A DNA stretch of 37,167 bases from positions 1 through 37,167 of IMG/VR virus record IMGVR_UViG_3300043119_000437. One strand, 5' to 3'. The position numbers and the translations under genes were made by a program. Under the pieces are notes generated by a model. It was not told where the DNA came from. It searched no databases and worked only from the letters and a program-made list of their open reading frames with translations. Source of the stretch: a virus. This document shows positions 6,989 through 15,180 of the stretch, piece by piece (positions within the stretch are counted from its first letter, which is position 1; each line of letters opens with the position of its first letter).

Positions 6989-7365
6989 CCACCCCCACCC
7001 TGCCCCCGCTGCCCGCCGCAGTTGTTGCATGTCCTGCAACAACTCAGCCCCCCACCCTGCGCGAAGCCGCGGCCGATGCACTGCGCATCTTTGACTGGCT
7101 GGCCCGCCGTTCGATCTACGGCGACACCGACATGGCGACCGTGCATGCTGCCCTGCGCGCCGCCCTGGCGCAGCCAGTGCCTGATGCGGCCGTCTACGCG
7201 GCAACGTCCGAACGCGCATCGCCGGATTGGCACGCGGGTTTCCGCGTTGGGCTGGATGCTGGCAAGGCTTGTGCTGCCGCAGCGCACCCCCAGCCAGCGC
7301 CGCAGCCGCTGACCCACGGTGAAAAAAATTTGAACAAAGCCGCGCAGACGGGGGCGCAGCCTTGA
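6985..7365 (+). CDS. Unknown early protein
   Basis: This 126-aa protein starts at ATG 6985, overlapping the methyltransferase stop. Pro-rich ends flank a helical middle (LREAAADALRIFDWLARRSI, then MATVHAALRAALAQPV). A later part (DWHAGFRVGLDAGKACAAAA) also looks helical. The stop overlaps the TTG start of the excisionase-like gene. No function is recognised. Confidence 0.6.
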   Translation: MTTPTLPPLPAAVVACPATTQPPTLREAAADALRIFDWLARRSIYGDTDMATVHAALRAALAQPVPDAAVYAATSERASPDWHAGFRVGLDAGKACAAAAHPQPAPQPLTHGEKNLNKAAQTGAQP

Positions 7366-7670
7366 GCCTGCCGGCCCCTGACACCATCGACGCCGACGAA
7401 TGCGCGCAGCTGCTGCGCTGCACCGCTGGACAGGTCGAAGAAATGGCGCGGGCCGGCGACATCCCTGGGCTGAAAATCGGCCGGGGCTGGCTGTTCGTGC
7501 GCGCCGACCTGCTGGCGTTTCTGGCCGAGCGCGCCAGGGCGGAAGCCGCCGACCGGCGCGCCAAGCGCTGCCCGAGCCCGAAGGTGCAGTCGATCAGGAG
7601 CCGCCGCGCGCCGCCGGCCCTGCCGGTGCCGCTGCGGGCCACAGCCGCTGCGCCAGATCCTCGGCCCTGA
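7362..7670 (+). CDS. Excisionase-like HTH protein (MerR-type winged helix)
   Basis: The gene starts at TTG 7362 (TTGA overlap with the previous stop), giving 102 aa. Residues about 8-55 match the helix-turn-helix 17/excisionase pattern: IDADECAQLLRCTAGQVEEM, a turn, then IPGLKIGRGWLFVRADLLAF. The C-terminus is Arg/Pro-rich. It is the last gene of the rightward operon, and its final 77 bp overlap the 3' end of the convergent integrase gene. A role as recombination directionality factor (Xis) is likely from family and position. Confidence 0.75.
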   Translation: MSLPAPDTIDADECAQLLRCTAGQVEEMARAGDIPGLKIGRGWLFVRADLLAFLAERARAEAADRRAKRCPSPKVQSIRSRRAPPALPVPLRATAAAPDPRP

Positions 7671-8808
7671 AGCTGGCGTAGCGCTGGGCCATGGCCGAGC
7701 CTGGCGCCCAGCCCATCACGCGGTTGACCTCCTCGCTGCGAAACATCCAGCCGCCGGCCTGGTCGCGCAGTTCAAACCACCGACAGGTCGCCTCATGGCG
7801 CAGGTCATGCTCGCGCAGATCGTCGCAGCCGGCGTAGGCAAACGCTACACGGAACCGATCCGACAGCCGCTGCGTGACCGTCGTCAGCGTCATCCCCGGT
7901 TCCTCGGTCTGGAAAGGGAACAGATCGGCGGCGGGCAGCATCGAGCGGGTCGACAGGTACGCCACCAGCGCGGCGTGCACCTCGGGCCGCATCGGCACAT
8001 CGCGCCAGGCGATCTTGCCGCGCCACTGCTTGGATGACTGCACCCGCAGCACCTTGGCGTCCAGGTCAACGTGGGCGCGCTTCAGCCGGTACGCCTCGCG
8101 CAGCCGCAGCCCGCTGTTGACGATCAGCAGGTAGAGAGTCAGCAGCGCATTGCCGCCAGGCAGCAGCAGCGCCCGCTCCCGGTCTAGCCGCTGGATGCCT
8201 GACAGCGCGGCGACGATGCGGGACTCTTCGCCCGGCCGCAGCCGGCGGTCGCGCGCCGTGTCGACCTTGGGCTCGACACCCCCGGCCACGGCCAGCGCCT
8301 TGTCGCGGTCGCTGTACGTGCTGTAGCCCTTGGGCAGTAGCCGCACGGCGTTTTGGTGCACCAGCTTGGGATGGTGGCGCAGGTACTCATCGATGGCCCG
8401 GCCCAGCGCCTGCACCCGGTGCCGGATGCTGTTGGGCGCCAGGTTGCGCTCCCGCGTCTTCAGTGTCTCGATGTAGCCGGCCAGCCAGGCGTAGTCGGCG
8501 CCCGACAGTTTGCGGTCGCCCACCTCGGCAATCAGCGTGGCGATGGTGATCTGCTGCGAAGGCGCGGCCAGCCCGCTGTTGGCCCAATCCCGCAGCACCA
8601 GGCCCAGCGGCGGGTCGTGCCCGGCCAGCGGCTTCAGCAACTCGGCCGGCGGCTCGATGCCGGCCATCTTCATGGTGCGCCACTGCTCGGCGTAGGCGGT
8701 TGCCTCGGCCTCGGTGTCGAAGGTGAAGTAGCGCCGGCCGCCTGGCAGCGACGGGTGCCGCAGTCCGATTTCCCAGCGCCCGCTGTCCTTCTGCCGTGGT
8801 CTTGCCAT
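7594..8808 (-). CDS. int: Tyrosine-family site-specific integrase
   Basis: I start it at ATG 8808, which has GGGGGC upstream and gives the usual opening MARPRQKDSG; the frame is open to 8868. The product is 404 aa. Catalytic residues are visible: Arg235 in SGLRLREA, Lys260 in SSKQWRGK, His334 and Arg337 in EHDLRHEA, Trp367 in the place of the second His (MGWAPG), and the nucleophile Tyr377 in AQRYASF. The N-terminal 60 residues look like an arm-binding domain and residues about 85-160 like the core-binding SAM-like domain. It integrates and excises the prophage. The phage is therefore temperate. Confidence 0.95.
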   Translation of the reverse strand: MARPRQKDSGRWEIGLRHPSLPGGRRYFTFDTEAEATAYAEQWRTMKMAGIEPPAELLKPLAGHDPPLGLVLRDWANSGLAAPSQQITIATLIAEVGDRKLSGADYAWLAGYIETLKTRERNLAPNSIRHRVQALGRAIDEYLRHHPKLVHQNAVRLLPKGYSTYSDRDKALAVAGGVEPKVDTARDRRLRPGEESRIVAALSGIQRLDRERALLLPGGNALLTLYLLIVNSGLRLREAYRLKRAHVDLDAKVLRVQSSKQWRGKIAWRDVPMRPEVHAALVAYLSTRSMLPAADLFPFQTEEPGMTLTTVTQRLSDRFRVAFAYAGCDDLREHDLRHEATCRWFELRDQAGGWMFRSEEVNRVMGWAPGSAMAQRYASFRAEDLAQRLWPAAAPAGPAARGGS

Positions 8809-8850
8809 CGTCGCCCCCAACTCAGTCCGACGGCTATGGTATCGGCTCAG

Positions 8851-8867
8851 TGGCGGCTCAGCCGCCA
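8851..8867. repeat. Perfect inverted repeat upstream of integrase
   Basis: TGGCGGC (8851-8857) and GCCGCCA (8861-8867) flank TCA. A third TGGCGGC lies at 8873-8879. Their position in the integrase leader suggests a protein-binding site or a hairpin that limits integrase translation. Confidence 0.6.
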
Positions 8868-8879
8868 ATCCGTGGCGGC

Positions 8880-9013
8880 TTTCGGCAATTTGAGGTGTAT
8901 TCGAGGCGGTTTGTATGTGCCTGAATATCTGCTAACTCATTGATTTTTAAGGATTATTAAGATACTTGGTATCTGAATCAAACCGCTACAAGATCGAAAT
9001 AATCCAAAGATAA
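8880..9013. other. AT-rich gap with paired repeats; candidate attP
   Basis: This is the most AT-rich stretch in the window, between integrase and the end of the late operon. AGATAC-TTG-GTATCT (8960-8974) is a perfect 6-bp inverted repeat of core-site type. GCGGTTTG (8906-8913) and CAAACCGC (8979-8986) form a second, wider pair that could be arm sites. No tRNA-like segment is seen. The attP call is inference. Confidence 0.4.
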
Positions 9014-9364
9014 TCAACAGGTTAGGCCATCGGCCGCCATTCTCTCGCCAATAGCCGCCCGCATCCTGCCCGCCGCATCGGCCAGCAGTACCTGCAGCGC
9101 CTCGATGCCCGCCAGGTCGAGATGCGCGCCCGCCATCGCCGGCCCGATCACCCACAGCGTGATGCGGTCCAGCACATCGGCCGGCAGATCCAGTGCGGCG
9201 CGGGTGCCATCCAGCCCGGCCACGTCGCCGCAAAGCATGTGCGGAACGTGGGCGGCGGGCTGTAGCATCACGCGCCCATCATCTCGGGGCACACCGTCGC
9301 GGCGGAAGCATCGACAGTCCCCGCACGTTGGTTGAACTTGAACCAGTGCAGGGGCTTGCTTCAT
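9014..9364 (-). CDS. Unknown protein, last gene of the late operon
   Basis: This 116-aa protein starts at ATG 9364, which overlaps the previous stop (ATGA). It has a Cys motif near the N-terminus (CGDCRCFRRDG), resembling a small knuckle, and a helical C-terminal half (DLAGIEALQVLLADAAGRMR). It follows two small membrane proteins at the end of the tail operon, where lysis genes usually sit. It shows no lysozyme, amidase or peptidase motif. Confidence 0.6.
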   Translation of the reverse strand: MKQAPALVQVQPTCGDCRCFRRDGVPRDDGRVMLQPAAHVPHMLCGDVAGLDGTRAALDLPADVLDRITLWVIGPAMAGAHLDLAGIEALQVLLADAAGRMRAAIGERMAADGLTC

Positions 9365-9576
9365 GGTGTGTCGTCTCGGGTCTTGGGTTGGTCGATCAGC
9401 CGCGCCAGGATGACGCCCAGCCCGATCACGCCGGGGATGCGCTCGGGGCCAATGCCCAGCAGCGCCAGCACGGCTGCCTGCTGGTCTGCGGGCAGCGCGC
9501 TGTAGACCACGGCCACGGTGGCGATCTGCACCGACAACATGCGCCAGGCGCGGCCGGCGTTGGGGATCAGCTTCAT
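9361..9576 (-). CDS. Small membrane protein, holin-like
   Basis: ATG 9576 overlaps the previous stop, giving 71 aa. The opening MKLIPNAGRAWRMLSVQIAT matches a small phage family with two hydrophobic stretches (VQIATVAVVYSALP and IPGVIGLGVILARLI) joined by a short loop. Members of this group lie near lysis genes and are often labelled holin-like. If it is a holin, no partner endolysin gene is evident. Membrane location is well supported; the lysis role is inference. Confidence 0.65.
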   Translation of the reverse strand: MKLIPNAGRAWRMLSVQIATVAVVYSALPADQQAAVLALLGIGPERIPGVIGLGVILARLIDQPKTRDDTP

Positions 9577-9923
9577 GATGTGGTCGCCTGTCCTTTGACC
9601 AGCGCCAGCACGGCGCCCCAGCCGCCCAGGATGTAGACCCCGGCGATGATCGCAACCACCCAGGCCACGCGCGTGGCCGCCGCTTTGATGCCGCCCAGCA
9701 GCCAGCCGCCGGCCGCACTTTGCGCCTGCTGGCGCATGGCGACCCCTGCCGCCTCCCACAGCGCCGGATTGCTCACGGCGCGGGTGATGCCCAGCTCGAC
9801 GGCTGACGCAATCGCCGCCTCGTTGGCGCGTTTCATGGCTTCGATCTCACCGTCAATGCGTCCGATTTGGCTGGCCAGGTAGTCGTCGGCCCTGTCGCGC
9901 GCGGGGTGGTCTTGGGGGCTCAT
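9573..9923 (-). CDS. Membrane protein with N-terminal helix, possible holin
   Basis: This 116-aa protein has an N-terminal helical, possibly coiled-coil part (SQIGRIDGEIEAMKRANEAA) and a hydrophobic C-terminal half (VAWVVAIIAGVYILGGWGAV). It sits between the last tail-tip gene and the holin-like 71-aa protein. The pair could form the hole-forming part of the lysis system, or a holin-antiholin pair. No function is proven by sequence. Confidence 0.6.
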   Translation of the reverse strand: MSPQDHPARDRADDYLASQIGRIDGEIEAMKRANEAAIASAVELGITRAVSNPALWEAAGVAMRQQAQSAAGGWLLGGIKAAATRVAWVVAIIAGVYILGGWGAVLALVKGQATTS

Positions 9924-9935
9924 GGTCGTTTGGGC

Positions 9936-10274
9936 TCAGCGCTTGATCAGCTCGGCCGTGATGTGGATGTTCCACCAGTCAGCAGCCACGGCGCCGCTGA
10001 TGGTCCCGTAAATGCCAACCTCGCAGGACGCGCCCGCCGTCACCGCAAACACGCCGCGCGCCGTCTGGCTGCCGCGGGTGGTGCTCATTGGGTGGGCTGT
10101 GCCGTAGGTGGTCGTGCCGCTTTGCGCGCAGAACACGCTGGTGGTGAACGCCGTGCCCCAGTCGCCGCCGCTGGTGCCTTTGCAGTCATAGGTCACCGTC
10201 ACCACCAGGCTGCCCGCCGCGTCTGGCGTGAAGGTCTCGCTGTGGACGATGCCGCTTCCAGATCCACTTGGCAT
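9936..10274 (-). CDS. Small beta-rich virion protein downstream of tail-tip protein
   Basis: ATG 10274 lies two bases beyond the J-like stop, giving 112 aa. The sequence is rich in Thr, Ser, Gly and short strands (GSLVVTVTYDCKGTSGG, then CEVGIYGTISGAVAAD), with no membrane span. A small beta-sandwich at the tail tip, possibly an accessory to receptor binding, fits both sequence and position. No family is recognised. Confidence 0.6.
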   Translation of the reverse strand: MPSGSGSGIVHSETFTPDAAGSLVVTVTYDCKGTSGGDWGTAFTTSVFCAQSGTTTYGTAHPMSTTRGSQTARGVFAVTAGASCEVGIYGTISGAVAADWWNIHITAELIKR

Positions 10275-10276
10275 GG

Positions 10277-13045
10277 CTAGAGGATGTTGCTTCTGGTGAT
10301 GGGGCCGGCCAGTGGTGTCAGGTCGTAGACCTTGGTCACCGCTTCAGTCGCCAGGGCATTGGTGCCCATTTGCAGCGCCACCCAGGCGCTGCCGTTCCAG
10401 CGGGACAGCTTGTTGCCGTCGTCGCTGTCCAGCCACAGGTCGCCCACCGCCTCGGCCGTAGGCGCGCTGGTCGCCACAAAGGTCACCACTTTGCCGTCGG
10501 CCGTGGCCTGGGCATCGCTGGCCGCCAGCACCGCGGCGCCGATGCGCGTGTCGGCCGCCAGCGTCCAGCTGCCGCCCGCGGCCACGTACTGTTTGTTGCC
10601 GTCGTCGGTGTCGAACCACAGGTCACCGTTGTCGAACACCCCGGGCGGGGACGCCTGGTAGAAGCTGGCGATCTTGGCATCGGCCGCGGCCTGGGCCAGC
10701 AGCACATCGGCGGCAATGGTCTCGATGAGGTCGGCCGCCGTCACCGTGGCGGTGGCTGTTGCGGCGGTGTTGGACTGGTTGCCGCTGGTGTCGAAGTGCT
10801 TGACGTAGCGCGTCAGCGCCCCGGCGGCGGCCACCGGCTCCAGCCACTGCGATGCCGTGCCCACCCACAACGCCCCGCTGCCGCCCCAGCCGGTGTTGGC
10901 GCTGCGCACCTCGGTGTGGCTGTAGTCGGTCTCGGCCAGCGCCGCCCAGGTCCAGCGGATCTGGCCCTTGTTGACGGTGCCGGCAAACGATGACGGGCTG
11001 CCGGGTGCCGCCGTCTTGCCCACCACCACCCCGCCCACGTAGGCCCAGTTGCTGCGCACGCCCAGCGGGTTGCGCTGGCGCAGGCGCACCACCAGGGCCT
11101 GGCCATCGGGCACCGGGGCGATCCATGCCTCGGTGGTGCTGCCGGGCATGGGCGCCAGCTCCTGCCAGTCTTCACTGCCGCCCGCCGACCACTGCAGCTC
11201 GATGGCGCCGGCCTCGATCACGAACTGGTCGACGCTGGCCGGCCAGGTGATGTAGGCGCGGCTGATGATGGTGCCGTCAGCCTGCTTCCACAGCTGCGCC
11301 GTGCCGCTGGCCAGCGTGGGCGCGCCCAGCGCGGCCGGGCGGGTGTAGGGGCTGGGCAGGTCGGTGTCGGGCGCGGGGTCCACCACGGTGGCCTCGCCGT
11401 AGTTCCAGGCGTACACCGCCGATGCGGTCTCGCGCCAGGTGTAGGGCAGCGTGCCCTCGGGCGACCAGGTGCGGTCGATCACCTCGAACACCTTGCCGCT
11501 GCCCCAGCCGTAGCGCGGCAGGATCAGCAGCGTGGTGTCGGTGGGGGCGTAGTCGTAGGCGCGCAGGTTGGTGGTGGCCTGCACCGTCACCGCCTGGCGG
11601 CCACGCTCCAGCTCGATCTTGCCCAGCCGCTGGGCGCGCAGGGCGTCCATGGCGCCGGGCATGCTGATGTCGCGCACCACCTGCACGCCACCGTCCTGCG
11701 TCACGTAGGTGGCATTGGTGACCAACGGGGCCTGAACCTCGGCCCAGCCCTGGCTGGGGTCGCGGTACGTGACACGTACCGCATTGAACAGCGCACTGCG
11801 GCTGACCTTGGGCGTGACGGTCACGCCGCCATCGGCCAGATGGTCCTCGGTGATCTCGGCGCCAGCGCCGGGCGTGCGGTAGGCGCCTGGGCGCAGCAGC
11901 CAGCGGCCCTGCGTCCACACGCAGTGCCCAGCCATGCTGCTGAGCAGATCCTCCAGCACATCACGCGGGGCCTGGTCGGCGCCGAAGCTGCCGTTGTAGA
12001 TGTAGCGCTTCTGTGTTGTACCGCCCACATTCAGCGTCACGGTCTCGTCGCAGATGTTGGCCGCGGCAATCACCTCGGCCGATGGCACCTCGCCCGCACT
12101 GGCGCGCATGCCGTAGGTGGTGTCCTTCAGCCAGTCGGCGGTGATCAGCGCGGCGTTGTCGGTCCAGACCGTGGTGCCGGTGCGCGGGTCGGGCACCTTC
12201 TTGCCGCGCACCGTGCACAGGATGCGCGACAGGTCGAAGTTGGCGAACATCTCCGGGTCGAACTTCAGCATCACGTACAGGTAGCAGATGCCGGTGCCCT
12301 TGTGCGCCGTGGTCCACTTGCCGCCGCTGGCGGCCACCAGGTCGGCGTCGGCCGTCTGGCCGGCTGCGCCCAGGAACTTGCGGATGCGCACTTTTTGCGC
12401 GGGCGTGCCGTATTCATAGCCGACCGTCAGCGATTCGCCAGCGGGCAGGCCCGAGATGGTGGCCGACCCCGGCGTGTGCGTGCCGCCGTAACTAGCGCCG
12501 TCCACACTTTCGCTGGCAGCCCGGCTGATGTCGGTCACCTTGCTAGCCGCCTGCGGCAGCGTGATGGTGCCGCCGCCAGACACCGTGGCGTAGTGAGTGG
12601 CCCGATTCACGATGTCGGTGCCGAACGCGCCCGATGTGATCCAGCCGCTGCCGTCAGGCGCGGGCAGCAGCTCGTCGCCAAACCAGACCTCTTCGATGGC
12701 GTCGCATTCATGCGCGGCCAGAGCGATGATGGCGTGCAGGAATTCCTTCTTGGTGCCGGTGGACTGCGCGAACACCAGCACTCCGCCCACGCGGTCGCGC
12801 CCGTAGATCACGCGGCGCGGGGCCACGGCGCTGCGGAATGTGATCTCGCGGTCTTTGAGCGATGCGTTGTAGGCCGCGCGCGCCTTGGCCTTGGCGCGGC
12901 GCTGCATGGCTGCGCTGCCGGCAATGGTGGCCGCTGTCGCCGTGACGTAGGCGATCTGCGTGGCGTACATGATCAGGGTGGCGCCTGTCGTGCCCCCGAC
13001 AGCCGAGCCGATGGCGGCCAGTGCAGCGGTGAGCGGATCAACCAT
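10277..13045 (-). CDS. Tail-tip / host-specificity protein (J-like)
   Basis: I start it at ATG 13045 (MVDPLTAALAAIGSAVGGTT), giving 922 aa; the upstream open frame is a shadow of the NlpC-like gene. The N-terminal 100 residues include an Ala-rich hydrophobic segment, then a region typical of phage tip proteins (ITFRSAVAPRRVIYGRDRVG). The middle has J-like and fibronectin-type strands (RAYITWPASVDQFVIEAGAI). Near the C-terminus are two tandem units with the shared core GDLWFDTDDGNK and GDLWLDSDDGNK. Order after tape measure and three tip proteins is that of lambda M-L-K-J. It should form the tip and contact the receptor. Confidence 0.88.
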   Translation of the reverse strand: MVDPLTAALAAIGSAVGGTTGATLIMYATQIAYVTATAATIAGSAAMQRRAKAKARAAYNASLKDREITFRSAVAPRRVIYGRDRVGGVLVFAQSTGTKKEFLHAIIALAAHECDAIEEVWFGDELLPAPDGSGWITSGAFGTDIVNRATHYATVSGGGTITLPQAASKVTDISRAASESVDGASYGGTHTPGSATISGLPAGESLTVGYEYGTPAQKVRIRKFLGAAGQTADADLVAASGGKWTTAHKGTGICYLYVMLKFDPEMFANFDLSRILCTVRGKKVPDPRTGTTVWTDNAALITADWLKDTTYGMRASAGEVPSAEVIAAANICDETVTLNVGGTTQKRYIYNGSFGADQAPRDVLEDLLSSMAGHCVWTQGRWLLRPGAYRTPGAGAEITEDHLADGGVTVTPKVSRSALFNAVRVTYRDPSQGWAEVQAPLVTNATYVTQDGGVQVVRDISMPGAMDALRAQRLGKIELERGRQAVTVQATTNLRAYDYAPTDTTLLILPRYGWGSGKVFEVIDRTWSPEGTLPYTWRETASAVYAWNYGEATVVDPAPDTDLPSPYTRPAALGAPTLASGTAQLWKQADGTIISRAYITWPASVDQFVIEAGAIELQWSAGGSEDWQELAPMPGSTTEAWIAPVPDGQALVVRLRQRNPLGVRSNWAYVGGVVVGKTAAPGSPSSFAGTVNKGQIRWTWAALAETDYSHTEVRSANTGWGGSGALWVGTASQWLEPVAAAGALTRYVKHFDTSGNQSNTAATATATVTAADLIETIAADVLLAQAAADAKIASFYQASPPGVFDNGDLWFDTDDGNKQYVAAGGSWTLAADTRIGAAVLAASDAQATADGKVVTFVATSAPTAEAVGDLWLDSDDGNKLSRWNGSAWVALQMGTNALATEAVTKVYDLTPLAGPITRSNIL

Positions 13046-13472
13046 GCCCCACCCCCCACGCCCGCGTGGCCAGCGCCATGGGGCCGCTGGCCAACCCGGT
13101 GACGCTGGGCACCCACCAGTGCGGCCCATCAGCCACGGCCAGCCACTGCCGCACGGCCCGGCCAGCGTGCACCGGCGCCTGCACCAGCACCACATCGCCG
13201 CGCTGCGCCAGCGCCGGCGCAGCCAGTGCCGGCAGCACGGCATCCACCGCCACCGGCAGCGGCCCCAGCTGGCGCAGCACGCGCGCGGCATCAGCCATGC
13301 TGGCCCACTGCCACTGCAGCACCTGGGCGCCGGTGGTGGCGGCAATGGCGCCGGCCGCAAAGCGCACGCAGTCGTGCGTGCCCCAGGCGAAGCGGTGCGG
13401 GCGCATGGCGGCCAGGTAGTCGGCCAGCCGCTCGGGCCAGTCAGGCAGGCGCTGAAGGGTGGCAGCGGTCAT
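13038..13472 (-). CDS. NlpC/P60-like tail assembly protein (DUF6950-type)
   Basis: This 144-aa protein has the conserved opening RFAWGTHDCVRFAAGAI with Cys35 in the W-G-x-x-D-C motif, plus a GDVVLV strand and a later His118 (GPHWW). These are the marks of the DUF6950 group, which resembles NlpC/P60 cysteine peptidases such as lambda gpK. In tails these proteins process or mount the tip and may cut peptidoglycan on entry. It is also the only visible candidate for a peptidoglycan-acting enzyme in the window. Confidence 0.8.
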   Translation of the reverse strand: MTAATLQRLPDWPERLADYLAAMRPHRFAWGTHDCVRFAAGAIAATTGAQVLQWQWASMADAARVLRQLGPLPVAVDAVLPALAAPALAQRGDVVLVQAPVHAGRAVRQWLAVADGPHWWVPSVTGLASGPMALATRAWGVGHG

Positions 13473-14047
13473 TGGCGAAAAAAGGTCTTGTCAGGCCACA
13501 CGATGGTGGCCTCGGTCAGCGCAGCGGCATGCTCAAAGAACAGGTCGCTGGCGTCGATGCGCTGCTGTTCCTGGTGGCTGAACAGATGCCCAGGCGGCTG
13601 CTGCCATGCCAGCATGGAATGCTCGGCCGTCACGCGGATGACCGGCGCCGCGGGGTTGTCGTCGATGGTCATCACATCGAGCGTGCCGCTCCACACGTTG
13701 GGGTCCACGCGCAGCGTGGGCGGGGCGGTGGTTTCGTCCACGATGCCCAGGCGCAGGATGACGGCGCGGCCCTGGACCTCTTCAAACGCGCCGGCCAGGT
13801 TGGCGCTGCCGTGGGCGGCCAGAGTGAAGGTGAGCCCGCGCGCCTCGGTGTCGGTCTCGGTGGTGGGCTCGATGGTGCCGATGCCCTGCGCGGCCACGTA
13901 GGTGTTGCCGCTCCACACCACATCGTGCGGGGTGCTGGCCAGGTACTGCGTGCCGCCGTCCAGGTACAGCTCGATGAGCAGCAGCATCGTCACATGCGGC
14001 TGGCCCACCGCAGTGACGAACTCCGTGGCCAGGCCGGTGCGGCTCAT
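13469..14047 (-). CDS. Tail hub / minor tail protein (DUF2163-like or gpL-like)
   Basis: This 192-aa protein starts at ATG 14047, with ATGA overlaps at both ends. Beta-rich segments such as IELYLDGGTQYLASTPHDVV and ARGLTFTLAAHGSANLAGAF, and the late part EHSMLAWQQPPGHLFSHQEQ, fit tail hub proteins that sit between the tape measure and the NlpC-like gene. The gene order matches lambda gpL or the gp13-type protein of gene transfer agents. The family match is by pattern. Confidence 0.7.
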   Translation of the reverse strand: MSRTGLATEFVTAVGQPHVTMLLLIELYLDGGTQYLASTPHDVVWSGNTYVAAQGIGTIEPTTETDTEARGLTFTLAAHGSANLAGAFEEVQGRAVILRLGIVDETTAPPTLRVDPNVWSGTLDVMTIDDNPAAPVIRVTAEHSMLAWQQPPGHLFSHQEQQRIDASDLFFEHAAALTEATIVWPDKTFFRQ

Positions 14048-15180
14048 GCGAACGCCTCCACCAGATCCAGAGACATGCCGGGCTCCACGTTGCCTGGCAT
14101 GCGCGGCAGGGCGATGCCGGCCTCGGTGCGCACGTACAGCGCGGTGGGCTTGTCCAGCGTGACGGCGGTGCCGCTGGCCACTGCCGCGCGCAGCATGTGG
14201 CGCACCTCCACGGTCATGGCGCCGGCATCGGTGGCGGTGGCGTCAGCCACCACGCGCACCAGCTGGCCGCCGGTCAGGCCCAGCCAGTCGCCGGCCAGCA
14301 GGGTGGCGGGGCCGGGGTAACCAATGAACCCCCCGGCAACCAGCGACACCGAATCCACCAGCATCACTGCAGCACCACCCGACCCGGTGTGCTGATAAAC
14401 GTAGATGTCAGCCAAGCGCGCAGCCCCAGGGCAGACACCGGCAATGCTGATTGACTGCTGCGCCCCATTAGCCGTGATGCTCTGGAAAATGTCAGAGCCG
14501 ACCGCAGAGCCGCCCGCGTCTTTCCACACCACGTAGAGCATCAGCGCCGTGCCTGCCGTGCCGGCAATTGAGCAAGACGCGGTTACCGCAGAACCGGCCA
14601 AATGAGCTACCGGCGCAGCCAATTGAGCAATGCCATTGCGGTCCGCAAAAGTCACCCCAAGCGCCGCGGCAAAGACCTCCTGGCTGAAAACCCCGGTCGT
14701 GACGCCCGTGATGGAGTTCAAGCCAGCCGAGAGCGCGCCCGTTGTGCCGTTGCTGTACCTGGCCCAGCCGTCGCCCACGTTGTCGGCGTTGCCGTCGACC
14801 TCGAAGTTGCCCCCAAGCACCGCATTGGCGCCCCGGCACCCTGCCAGCGTCAGGCTGGTGGCAAACTGCGCCGCCGTCGCGCCCAGCGCCACGCCGGTCA
14901 GGCCGATGCTGCCGCGCGGCCTGGGGTTGCGCAGATCCCACATCTGCACCCGGTGCTGCCGGCCGCTCAGGCGCAGCAGGTACGCCTCGACCTCAGCGCG
15001 CTGCGCCTGGGTGTGCGGCGCAAAGTCCATGCCCCAGCCCCAGCGTGCGCCGGGCATGCCGGTGGTCTGCACGTAGCCCGACAGCGCGCTTTCGGCGGTG
15101 CGCTGCGTGTTGTCGACCACGCGCAATTCATGCGTGGCGGGCACAAAGTGCCGGCTGGTCGGCCAGGCGTAGGTGGTCAT
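14044..15180 (-). CDS. Distal tail protein with inserted jelly-roll-like domain
   Basis: This is a 378-aa protein. The first 118 residues (MTTYAWPTSRHFVPATHELR, later AEVEAYLLRLSGRQHRVQMW) and the last 90 (TLLAGDWLGLTGGQLVRVVA, later VTLDKPTALYV) look like one tail protein split in two. Between them, about residues 120-284, lies a Ser/Gly-rich beta domain opening with GGNFEVDGNADNVGDGWARY. That is the usual start of a carbohydrate-binding jelly roll (CBM4/9 type). The inserted DNA is visibly less GC-rich than its flanks. It should be a tail-tip component with a sugar-binding arm (inference). Confidence 0.75.
   Translation of the reverse strand: MTTYAWPTSRHFVPATHELRVVDNTQRTAESALSGYVQTTGMPGARWGWGMDFAPHTQAQRAEVEAYLLRLSGRQHRVQMWDLRNPRPRGSIGLTGVALGATAAQFATSLTLAGCRGANAVLGGNFEVDGNADNVGDGWARYSNGTTGALSAGLNSITGVTTGVFSQEVFAAALGVTFADRNGIAQLAAPVAHLAGSAVTASCSIAGTAGTALMLYVVWKDAGGSAVGSDIFQSITANGAQQSISIAGVCPGAARLADIYVYQHTGSGGAAVMLVDSVSLVAGGFIGYPGPATLLAGDWLGLTGGQLVRVVADATATDAGAMTVEVRHMLRAAVASGTAVTLDKPTALYVRTEAGIALPRMPGNVEPGMSLDLVEAFA

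Noticed and set aside
4889-7642. A 917-codon open frame on the minus strand opposite the methyltransferase and neighbours
   Set aside because: It lies antisense to several clearly coding plus-strand genes with recognisable motifs. Its product is Arg/Ala/Gln-rich, low-complexity and without domains. High GC produces such antisense frames.
8880-9013. A tRNA gene or tRNA fragment as attachment site
   Set aside because: No cloverleaf-like pairing or T-loop sequence could be found in the gap.
11840-13102. Long plus-strand open frames under the J-like gene and other late genes
   Set aside because: They are antisense to well-supported structural genes, and the translations are composition-biased with no domain. 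The same reasoning removes the plus-strand frames at 14742-16214, 19513-21459 and 30639-32057.
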